This document shows, piece after piece, positions 1 to 5,520 of a stretch of DNA of 7,725 bases (position 1 is its first letter; every line of letters begins with the position of its first letter). Both the position numbers and the translations under genes were made by a program. The stretch covers positions 1-7,725 of the forward strand of contig DATJWY010000189.1 of NCBI GenBank assembly GCA_035500775.1. Reading direction: 5' to 3'. The notes beneath the pieces are model-generated. The model did no database searches. It saw nothing but the letters and a program-made list of their open reading frames with translations, and was not told where the DNA came from. The stretch is from DATJWY01 sp035500775 (lineage in GTDB: Bacteria > Pseudomonadota > Alphaproteobacteria > Acetobacterales > Acetobacteraceae).

Positions 1-67
1 AATCCGTTACTTAAATGTCGGGGGTCTGGGGCCTCAAGGCCCCAGCGGGTCGAGGGCGGAGCCCTCG
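1..67. repeat. Composite paired-hairpin repeat, left edge (truncated by window)
   Basis: The window opens inside a repeat. Bases 1-14 (AATCCGTTACTTAA) match the tail of the complete unit near the right edge (7694-7707) with one difference. A perfect 9-bp hairpin follows (26-34 with 37-45, CTGGGGCCT/AGGCCCCAG), then a CGGGT linker, then a 7-bp hairpin (51-57 with 61-67, CGAGGGC/GCCCTCG, loop GGA). The linker plus last hairpin read like the first hairpin of the family in inverted orientation, so this looks like a forward unit meeting an inverted variant unit. Bases 39-56 match 7708-7725 at 17 of 18 positions. No T-tract follows the stems, so this does not look like a simple intrinsic terminator. 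Confidence 0.75.
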
Positions 68-216
68 TTGTGCCCCAGCGTGTACGTGATGGCCGCATCA
101 TAGAACAGTGCGTCCGGCATGATGCCGGTCACGAAGCCGCAACGGATGGAGCAAGAAACGAGAACGGCCAGAGCGGCGATTGCCGCGGGGGTCTGCCTGC
201 CGGGCCGCCCGGTCAA
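34..216 (-). CDS. Possible small hydrophobic/lipoprotein-like ORF coupled to pheA (60 aa)
   Basis: I do not recognise this protein. It would begin with TTG at 216, overlapping the pheA stop codon as TTGA. A GGAGG motif at 225-221 lies 4 nt upstream, which is short but usable spacing. The third codon positions are mostly G or C, as in the real genes of the window, and the frame runs to TGA at 36-34. Residues about 10-32 are hydrophobic, with a lipobox-like LVSC (C at about residue 22), so a short lipoprotein or membrane peptide is possible. The last ten residues (EGSALDPLGP) are encoded by the left-edge repeat, so the repeat supplies the C-terminus and stop. The junction is of the same kind as kdsB-pheA (GTGA), which favours a third gene in that operon. 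It could equally be chance coding potential behind pheA. Confidence 0.35.
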   Translation of the reverse strand: MTGRPGRQTPAAIAALAVLVSCSIRCGFVTGIMPDALFYDAAITYTLGHNEGSALDPLGP

Positions 217-1070
217 AGCCCCTCCGGCCCGGAAGCCGGAACCAGGCCGCGCCGAAATCCCGACTGCGGATAAACCCCCAGGATCCGAATTTCCCGCGAA
301 AAAAAGGCAAGCTCCTCGAACGCCAGCCGCAACGCCGGTTGTTCCGGGTGCCCCGCCACGTCGCAGAGGAACTGCGTCGCGGTGAACTGCCCGCCCAGCA
401 TGTAGCTTTCCAGCTTCATCATGTTCACACCGTTGGTCGCGAACCCGCCGAGCGCCTTGTAGAGCGCGGCCGGCACGTTGCGGACGCGGAAGATGAACGT
501 CGTCATCAGGTCCGGCGTTTCCGGCGGCGGCGTCTGCGGCGCGCGGGCGGTGACGTAGAAGCGGGTGGTGTTGTGTGGCGCGTCCTCCACGTTCCGCCGC
601 AGGACGTCGAGGCCGTAGATCTCGGCGGCGAGGGGCGAGGCGATCGCCGCGTCCTCCTCGTTGCCCCATTCGGCCACGAGCTGCGCCGCGCCGGCGGTAT
701 CCGCCTCCACGACCGGCTTCAGCCCGAGCTCACGCAGCACGCGCCGCACCTGGCCGAGCGCCACCGCGTGCGAATGCGCGCGCCGCAAGCCCTTGATGCT
801 GGCGCCACGCGGCGCAAGCAGGGCGTGCTCCACCCGCTGGAAATGCTCGCCGACGATGTAGAGCCCGCTATCCGGCAGCAGCGAATGGATGTCCGGCACC
901 CGCCCGGCCAGGCTGTTCTCGCAGGGCAACATGGCGAGGTCGGCGAGGCCGCTGCGCACCGCGTCGATCGCCTGCTCGAACGTGTCGCACGGCAGGGTCG
1001 GCTGGCCGGGATAGGCGGTACGGCAGGCGAGGTCGGAATACGCCCCCGGCCGGCCCTGAAACGCGATCAC
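213..1070 (-). CDS. pheA: Prephenate dehydratase (285 aa)
   Basis: A monofunctional prephenate dehydratase (EC 4.2.1.51), cytoplasmic, converting prephenate to phenylpyruvate in phenylalanine synthesis. The catalytic domain covers about residues 1-177. It opens with IAFQGRPGAYSD, has PCENSLAGRVPDIHSLLP at 49-66, and has the catalytic-site TRF motif at 169-171. A C-terminal ACT domain (about 188-265) carries NVPAALYKALGGFATNGVN and ends with the family-typical FFSREIRILGVYP. No chorismate mutase domain is fused, and the length is normal for the monofunctional type. The start is GTG at 1070, whose bases overlap the kdsB stop as GTGA, so translation is probably coupled to kdsB. The GALV and ESRP regulatory motifs known from the E. 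coli ACT domain read AALY (201-204) and ESYM (221-224) here. The 11-residue tail after FRR looks dispensable. Confidence 0.96.
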   Translation of the reverse strand: MIAFQGRPGAYSDLACRTAYPGQPTLPCDTFEQAIDAVRSGLADLAMLPCENSLAGRVPDIHSLLPDSGLYIVGEHFQRVEHALLAPRGASIKGLRRAHSHAVALGQVRRVLRELGLKPVVEADTAGAAQLVAEWGNEEDAAIASPLAAEIYGLDVLRRNVEDAPHNTTRFYVTARAPQTPPPETPDLMTTFIFRVRNVPAALYKALGGFATNGVNMMKLESYMLGGQFTATQFLCDVAGHPEQPALRLAFEELAFFSREIRILGVYPQSGFRRGLVPASGPEGL

Positions 1071-1816
1071 GACGCCGCGGCCGCCATCGCGGCGAGGGCC
1101 TGCCGCGCCCGCTCCAGATCATCCGGCGTATCAACGCCGAACGGCGCGTGATCCACCCGGGCGCAGACGATGCGCATGCCGGCTTCCAGCGCGCGCAACT
1201 GCTCGAGCTTCTCCCGGCGCTCCAGCGGGCTTTCCGGCAGGGAGACAAAGCGGGCGAGCGCGGCCCGGCGATAGGCGTAAATACCGATATGGTGCCAGAG
1301 CGGCCCGGCCCCGCTCGGCACGGCGGCACGCGAGAAATACAGCGCCGGCGCGGTGGCACGGTCATCCCCGAACGCGCAGGCCGCCTTCACCACGGAAGAC
1401 AGCGCCGCCTCTTCCTCGGTCTCGATCGGCGCCACCAGGGTCGCGATATCGACAGCCGTGTCCGCCAGCGCCGCGGCCACGGCCCGCAATTGCGCGGGCG
1501 GGATCGCCGGCAGGTCGCCTTGCAGATTGACGACGATATCGTGCGCGCCCTCCGGGTCGAGCACGCCCAGCGCCGCGTGCACGCGGTCGGAGCCGGAGGG
1601 CAGGGCGGGGTCGGTCAACACCGCCGTGCCGCCGGCGCCGCGCACCACCTCGGCCACCTCGGGCTCGGAACAGGCGACGGCGACGGGACCGATCCCGGCC
1701 TCCAACGCCCGCTCCAACACATGCAGGATCATCGGCTTGCCGGCGATATCGGCAAGCGGCTTGCCCGGCAGCCGGGTGGAGGCCATGCGGGCAGGGATAA
1801 CAACAATGGGATTCAT
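1067..1816 (-). CDS. kdsB: 3-deoxy-manno-octulosonate cytidylyltransferase, CMP-KDO synthetase (249 aa)
   Basis: A cytoplasmic enzyme (EC 2.7.7.38) that activates KDO with CTP to CMP-KDO, the donor for the LPS inner core; its presence marks a Gram-negative envelope. The N-terminal nucleotide-binding signature VVIPARMASTRLPGKPL spans residues 5-21. Further family motifs are SGSDR (74-78), NLQGD (97-101, with the metal-binding Asp), YFSRAAVP (160-167), HIGIYAYRR (176-184), LEQLRALE (204-211) and GVDTP (227-231). Length is normal. I chose ATG at 1816 because E. coli KdsB starts at the matching point; an in-frame ATG at 1831 would add MPLPP, and neither has a clear Shine-Dalgarno sequence. One difference is that the usual QGDEP reads QGDLP here. 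It is the first gene of the leftward block, overlaps pheA by 4 nt, and faces away from the cytochrome gene. Confidence 0.95.
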   Translation of the reverse strand: MNPIVVIPARMASTRLPGKPLADIAGKPMILHVLERALEAGIGPVAVACSEPEVAEVVRGAGGTAVLTDPALPSGSDRVHAALGVLDPEGAHDIVVNLQGDLPAIPPAQLRAVAAALADTAVDIATLVAPIETEEEAALSSVVKAACAFGDDRATAPALYFSRAAVPSGAGPLWHHIGIYAYRRAALARFVSLPESPLERREKLEQLRALEAGMRIVCARVDHAPFGVDTPDDLERARQALAAMAAAAS

Positions 1817-1958
1817 GGGGGGCAAGGGCATCCGAGCGGGTTGATCGGGCCGGGTTGTGGGCGTCGAGCCGTTTCCCTAAGCTGACAGGCACCATAGGTA
1901 GACGCCGGGGACCGCGCAACGGCCGATCCGGCGCGATCGTGCGAGGGGGATGCGGTCT
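1817..1958. promoter_or_regulatory. Divergent intergenic control region between kdsB and cytochrome c gene
   Basis: These roughly 140 bp lie between two divergently transcribed genes and must hold promoters for both if each is a first gene; that is inferred from arrangement. I see no strong sigma-70 consensus. The best plus-strand candidate is TTGTGG (1855-1860) and TAAGCT (1878-1883) with a 17-bp spacer, a weak match. No clear operator palindrome or riboswitch was seen. Confidence 0.3.
1943..1949 (+). promoter_or_regulatory. Ribosome binding site deciding the cytochrome c start
   Basis: GAGGGGG at 1943-1949 lies 9 nt upstream of ATG 1959. It abuts the alternative ATG at 1950 with no spacer, which argues against that start. 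A third in-frame ATG at 1968 would be 18 nt away, too far. Confidence 0.5.
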
Positions 1959-2558
1959 ATGGATTCCATGGAAATCAACAAGGTGTTCGCCGCCGTCCTG
2001 ACGGCGGGCATCGCCTTCGGCGTCGCCGGCCTGATCGCTGACATCACCGTGCATCCCGAGCATCCCGAGAAATCGGTGCTGAAGATCGAAAGCGGGCCCG
2101 CGCCCGCCGCGCAACCGGAGGCGCCGAAGCCATTGGCGCCGATCGGCCCGCTGCTCGCCAGCGCCGATCCGGCGGCGGGCGAGGCGACAACGAAAAAGCT
2201 CTGCGCCGCCTGCCATAATTTCAACGAGGGCGGCGCCGCCAAGGTCGGCCCCGATCTCTACGGCGTCATCGGCCGCGCGCGCGCGAGCGTCGCCGGCTTC
2301 AGCTATTCCAGCGCGCTGCAAGGCAAATCCGGTCCCTGGACCTACGAGGACCTGAACCAGTGGCTGCATTCGCCGCGCGACTTCGCGCCCGGCACCAAGA
2401 TGAGCTTCGCCGGCATCGACAACGACAAGCAGCGCGCGGATGTGATCGCCTATCTGCGCACCCTGTCGCACACGCCGGAGCCGCTCCCCGCGGCCGAGGC
2501 CCCCGCCGCCGCGCCAGCTTCACCCGCCTCGCCGGCCACACCGGCCGCGAAACCATAA
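1959..2558 (+). CDS. Membrane-anchored class I cytochrome c (CycM-like, 199 aa)
   Basis: A c-type cytochrome, probably anchored in the inner membrane and facing the periplasm, carrying electrons between the bc1 complex and a terminal oxidase. The N-terminus (about residues 9-27, VFAAVLTAGIAFGVAGLIA) is a hydrophobic anchor with no evident cleavage site. A proline/alanine-rich linker (about 46-65) follows. The heme-binding CAACH is at 82-86, then GPDLYGVIGR (97-106), YSSAL (116-120), and M148 in GTKMSFAGI as the likely sixth heme ligand, matching the mitochondrial-type cytochrome c fold. The C-terminal 27 or so residues are an Ala/Pro-rich tail of unknown role. In-frame ATG codons lie at 1950, 1959 and 1968; 1959 has the best ribosome-site spacing. 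hisN follows after 25 nt, suggesting cotranscription although the functions are unrelated. Membership of the CycM group (Bradyrhizobium c552) is inferred from architecture. Confidence 0.93.
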   Translation: MDSMEINKVFAAVLTAGIAFGVAGLIADITVHPEHPEKSVLKIESGPAPAAQPEAPKPLAPIGPLLASADPAAGEATTKKLCAACHNFNEGGAAKVGPDLYGVIGRARASVAGFSYSSALQGKSGPWTYEDLNQWLHSPRDFAPGTKMSFAGIDNDKQRADVIAYLRTLSHTPEPLPAAEAPAAAPASPASPATPAAKP

Positions 2559-2583
2559 GCCGCACCCGGTAAAGAAAAGAACA

Positions 2584-3423
2584 GTGCCAAACTCCATCGA
2601 TCTCGTCGCCGACACCGCCTCGATCTGGACGGACCCGGCAATGCCGCACCCGGATACGCTGATCGCGGCGGCGCACGCGGCGGCCGACGCGGCCGGGGCG
2701 GTGATCCGCCCCTTGTTCCGCAGCGGCATCGCCGCCGATCTCAAGGGCGATGAAAGCCCGGTCACGGTCGCCGACCGCGGCGCGGAGCAGGCGATGCGCG
2801 CCCTGCTCGGCGAACGCTTCCCGGAACACGGCATCCTCGGCGAGGAATTCGGCCTCGACCGGCCGGACGCGCGGTTCCGCTGGGTGCTGGACCCGATCGA
2901 CGGCACCCGCGCCTTCATCACCGGCCGCCCGAGCTTCACCATCCTCATCGCCCTGATGGATGGTGATACGCCGATCCTCGGCATCATCGACCAGCCGGTC
3001 ACCGGCGAACGATGGACCGGCTGCCTCGGCCGCCCGACCCTGTTCCAAGGCGGTTTCGGCGGCGCGCCGGGCGCACGGCGCTGCGACACGCTGGCCGCGG
3101 CGGAACTCTCCTGCACCTCGCCCGAAATGCTGGCCGGCGATCCTTGGCCGCGCTGGCAGCGCCTGCAGGGCGCGGTGAACCGCACCTCCTGGGGCGGCGA
3201 TTCCTACGCCTACGGGCTGCTGGCGCTCGGGCAGATCGACATCGTCGCCGAAGCGGACATGAAGGTCTGGGACTGGGCGGCGCTGGTGCCGGTCGTGGAA
3301 GGCGCCGGCGGGCGAGTTACCGACTGGGAGGGACGGAAGCTCAATCCCGAAGGAGTGGCACGGACCCTCGCGGTCGGCGACCCGGCGTTGTTACCGCTCG
3401 CGGTGGAGGCGCTGCGGGGGTGA
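2584..3423 (+). CDS. hisN: Histidinol-phosphatase, inositol monophosphatase family (279 aa)
   Basis: An Mg-dependent phosphatase of the IMPase superfamily, most likely removing phosphate from histidinol phosphate (EC 3.1.3.15) in histidine synthesis. Metal-site motifs are visible: GEE at 86-88, DPIDGTRAF at 103-111 and WDWAAL at 229-234. The C-terminal stretch WGGDSYAYGLLALGQIDIV with EGAGGRVTDWEG (239-250) is typical of the HisN branch rather than generic inositol monophosphatases or CysQ. The start is uncertain. GTG 2584 gives 279 aa; ATG 2641 gives 260 aa, closer to the usual length. I kept GTG because the 19 extra codons show the same G/C-rich third positions as the gene body (16 of 19), although the upstream AAAGAAAAG is only a purine-rich ribosome site. 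It lies 25 nt after the cytochrome gene and is followed by a paired-hairpin repeat before yejA. Confidence 0.9.
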   Translation: MPNSIDLVADTASIWTDPAMPHPDTLIAAAHAAADAAGAVIRPLFRSGIAADLKGDESPVTVADRGAEQAMRALLGERFPEHGILGEEFGLDRPDARFRWVLDPIDGTRAFITGRPSFTILIALMDGDTPILGIIDQPVTGERWTGCLGRPTLFQGGFGGAPGARRCDTLAAAELSCTSPEMLAGDPWPRWQRLQGAVNRTSWGGDSYAYGLLALGQIDIVAEADMKVWDWAALVPVVEGAGGRVTDWEGRKLNPEGVARTLAVGDPALLPLAVEALRG

Positions 3424-3430
3424 CATGCCG

Positions 3431-3491
3431 CCAGGGGCTTCGCCCCTGGCAACCCCACCAAAGGGCCAAGCCCTTTGGAAACCCTTTACTT
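3431..3491 (+). repeat. Paired-hairpin intergenic repeat between hisN and yejA
   Basis: A complete forward unit. Hairpin 1 is CCAGGGGC (3431-3438), loop TTC, GCCCCTGG (3442-3449). The linker is CAACCCCA, two bases longer than in other copies. Hairpin 2 is CCAAAGGGC (3458-3466), loop CAA, GCCCTTTGG (3470-3478). The tail is AAACCCTTTACTT, ending at 3491 immediately before the yejA ribosome site. The unit starts 7 nt after the hisN stop codon and fills the gap. It happens to be open in frame with yejA, so a start at ATG 3425 would add 27 repeat-encoded residues. Confidence 0.85.
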
Positions 3492-3497
3492 GGCGGA
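3492..3497 (+). promoter_or_regulatory. Ribosome binding site deciding the yejA start
   Basis: GGCGGA lies 8 nt upstream of ATG 3506, just after the repeat tail ends. Together with the signal peptide that begins at 3506 it rules out the longer frame from 3425. Confidence 0.55.
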
Positions 3498-3505
3498 ACA
3501 CCAAA

Positions 3506-5323
3506 ATGCGCGCTGTCCTTTTTGGCATGGCGATGGCGGGCTTTGTCGGCGCCGCGCGGGCCGAGCCGTCGCATGCCCTCGCGGTGCTCGGGGAGCCTCG
3601 GTTGGCCGCCGGGTTCGCTCACTTGCCTTATGTGAATCCGGATGCGCCCAAGGGCGGCACGATCACCGTCGCCAGCCTGGGTAGTTTCGACAGCCTCAAT
3701 CCGTTCATCGTTCGCGGCACCTCGGGTGCCGGGCTGTTCGCCGTCTGGGTGCCCTATGTCGGCAGTTCCACCGCCGGCTCCGGCATCGGCCATGTCTGGG
3801 AAAGCCTGCTCACGCCCTCGGCCGACGAGGCGGCCACCGCCTATGGGCATTTGGCGAAATCGGTGGAACTTGCGCCCGACCGGCTCTCCATCGCCTTCGA
3901 GTTGCGGCCGGAAGCGCGCTTCTCGGACGGCACGCCGGTCACCGCCGAGGATGTCGCCTGGACCTTCACCACGCTGCGCACCCAGGGCCGCCCAAGCTTT
4001 CGCGTCGCCTTCGCCGATGTGCGCGACGTGACGGTGGAGAACCCGCACCGCGTCGTGTTCCATTTCAGCTCCAGCCAGAACCGGCAATTGCCGCTCGACA
4101 TCAGCGAGCTGCCGGTGCTGCCTAAACACTGGTTCGCCGGCCGCGATTTCACCGCGCCGCTCACCGACATCCCGCCGGGCTCCGGCCCGTATCGCATCGA
4201 GCGCGTCGATTTCGGCCGCGAGATCGTCTATGCGCGCCGGCCGGACTGGTGGGCGCGCGATCTCCCGATCGCCCACGGCACGGAGAATTTCGACCGCGTG
4301 AAGGTCGAGTATTTCCGCGACGCCACCGTCGCCATGGAGGCGTTCAAGGCCGGGCAGATCGACATCCGCATGGAGAACATCGCCCGCAACTGGGCGACCG
4401 GCTACGATTTCCCGGCGGCGCGCGATGGCCGCGTGCGCCGCGCCGAGATCCGCCACCATCTGCCGACCGGCATGCAGGGCTTCGCCATGAACACCCGTCG
4501 CGCGCCGTTCCAGGACCGGCGGGTGCGGGAGGCGCTGACGCTCGCCTTCGATTTCGAGTGGATGAACAAGACGCTGTTCTACGGCGCCTATACCCGCACG
4601 CTCAGCTATTTCAGCAACAGCGATCTGGCGGCGACCGGCCTGCCGGACGCGGAGGAGTTGAAGCTGCTCGCCCCGTTCCGCGACCGCTTGCCGCCCGAAT
4701 TGTTCACGCAGCCCTACACGCTGCCGGTCACCGACGGCTCCGGCAACAACCGCCCGCAGCTGCGCGCGGCCCTCGCGCTGCTGAAACAGGCCGGCTGGAG
4801 CGTGAAGGATCGCGCGCTGGTCGATCGGAACGGCCAGCCGATGCGCTTCACCTTCCTGCTGCCCGATCCGAGCTACGAACGCGTCGCGCTGCCCTATGCG
4901 GAGACGCTGCGGAAGCTCGGCATCGATGTGTCGGTGCGCACGGTCGATCCGGCGCAATACCAGCACATGATGGACAATTACGATTACGACATGACTCTGA
5001 CCGGTTTCCCGGAAGGCGACCTGCCCGGCAACGAGCAGCGCGATTACTGGTCCTGTGCCAGCGCCCGCACATCCGGCGAGATGAACCTGATGGGCGTGTG
5101 CGATCCGGCCGTGGACGCGCTGGTGGAGAAAGTGGTGAACGCCCCCGACCGTGCGAGCCTGCGCACCGCCGCGCGCGCGCTCGACCGCGTGCTGCTCTGG
5201 GGCTTCTACGCGGTGCCCAACTGGCACAGCCAGACCTGGAACGTCGCCTGGTGGGACCGCTTCGCCGAGCCCGGCATCCCGTTCCGCGAAGGCTTCAACC
5301 TGGATACGTGGTGGGCGAAGTGA
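3506..5323 (+). CDS. yejA: YejA-type periplasmic peptide-binding protein of ABC importer (605 aa)
   Basis: The substrate-binding protein (SBP family 5) of the Yej importer, which in enterobacteria takes up microcin C and oligopeptides. The signal peptide is residues 1-19 (MRAVLFGMAMAGFVGAARA) with likely cleavage after ARA, so the mature protein is periplasmic. Signature stretches are ALAVLGEPRL (25-33), YVNPDAPKGGTITV (42-55), RFSDGTPVTAEDVAWTF (138-154), SGPYRI (226-231), AFKAGQIDIRMENIARNWAT (279-298), and FQDRRVREALTLAFDFEWMN (335-354). The C-terminus is DTWWAK, near the E. coli YejA end (DTWWYD, recalled). Length agrees with the family. Compared with E. coli YejA as I remember it, residues about 78-95 are an insertion rich in Gly/Ser. 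The start is ATG 3506; an upstream ATG (3425) would add 27 residues translated from a repeat and bury the signal peptide. A 197-bp gap holding an inverted repeat pair separates it from yejB. Confidence 0.94.
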   Translation: MRAVLFGMAMAGFVGAARAEPSHALAVLGEPRLAAGFAHLPYVNPDAPKGGTITVASLGSFDSLNPFIVRGTSGAGLFAVWVPYVGSSTAGSGIGHVWESLLTPSADEAATAYGHLAKSVELAPDRLSIAFELRPEARFSDGTPVTAEDVAWTFTTLRTQGRPSFRVAFADVRDVTVENPHRVVFHFSSSQNRQLPLDISELPVLPKHWFAGRDFTAPLTDIPPGSGPYRIERVDFGREIVYARRPDWWARDLPIAHGTENFDRVKVEYFRDATVAMEAFKAGQIDIRMENIARNWATGYDFPAARDGRVRRAEIRHHLPTGMQGFAMNTRRAPFQDRRVREALTLAFDFEWMNKTLFYGAYTRTLSYFSNSDLAATGLPDAEELKLLAPFRDRLPPELFTQPYTLPVTDGSGNNRPQLRAALALLKQAGWSVKDRALVDRNGQPMRFTFLLPDPSYERVALPYAETLRKLGIDVSVRTVDPAQYQHMMDNYDYDMTLTGFPEGDLPGNEQRDYWSCASARTSGEMNLMGVCDPAVDALVEKVVNAPDRASLRTAARALDRVLLWGFYAVPNWHSQTWNVAWWDRFAEPGIPFREGFNLDTWWAK

Positions 5324-5346
5324 GGCAAGGTTTCCAAAAGGCAAGG

Positions 5347-5405
5347 CGAGGGGCGCCGCCCCTCGACCCCGCCAAAGGCCGGGGGCCTTTGGAAACCAAT
5401 CCCTT
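5347..5405 (+). repeat. Paired-hairpin repeat, forward unit of inverted pair (yejA-yejB gap)
   Basis: Hairpin 1 is CGAGGGGC (5347-5354), loop GCC, GCCCCTCG (5358-5365). The linker is ACCCCG. Hairpin 2 is CCAAAGGCC (5372-5380), loop GGG, GGCCTTTGG (5384-5392). The tail is about AAACCAATCCCTT. Both stems carry paired substitutions relative to other copies (C-G to G-C in hairpin 1, G-C to C-G in hairpin 2), so pairing is kept while sequence drifts. The unit starts 23 nt after the yejA stop. Confidence 0.85.
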
Positions 5406-5430
5406 TTCCCCGCCAGCATCGGAAACGAGG

Positions 5431-5488
5431 AAAATAAACGGATTCCAAAGGCTACGCCTTTGGTGGGGTCCAGGGGCAACGCCCCTGG
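5431..5488 (-). repeat. Paired-hairpin repeat, inverted unit of the pair (yejA-yejB gap)
   Basis: Read on the minus strand this is a complete unit: hairpin 1 (5488-5481 with 5477-5470, CCAGGGGC/GCCCCTGG), linker ACCCCA, hairpin 2 (5463-5456 with 5452-5445, CCAAAGGC/GCCTTTGG), and a tail AATCCGTTTATTTT close to the consensus tail. It faces the forward unit at 5347-5405 across a roughly 25-nt spacer, so the two could also pair with each other into one long stem. yejB starts 32 nt after it. Confidence 0.85.
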
Positions 5489-5520
5489 CCTTACAGCCTC
5501 CCCCTTATGGCGCCTGACCC

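Noticed and set aside
180..1151. A 323-codon plus-strand frame opposite pheA
   Set aside because: It is a complementary-strand shadow of pheA, with Arg/His/Ala-rich composition and no recognisable motifs.
1855..1883. Sigma-70 promoter for the cytochrome c gene
   Set aside because: TTGTGG and TAAGCT are weak matches that could occur by chance in this DNA. They are noted only as a candidate inside the control region.
3431..3491. Rho-independent terminator after hisN
   Set aside because: The hairpins are strong, but neither is followed by a T-tract and the same unit occurs in both orientations elsewhere, so a repeat element is the better reading. Partial termination is not excluded.
3341..5479. 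A 712-codon open frame on the minus strand opposite yejA
   Set aside because: It is antisense to a clearly recognisable YejA, its product is Arg/His/Gly/Glu-rich with no family resemblance, and such frames are expected opposite GC-rich genes.
5347..5488. CRISPR array or insertion sequence in the yejA-yejB gap
   Set aside because: There are only two units, in opposite orientation and without regular spacers, and no transposase frame.
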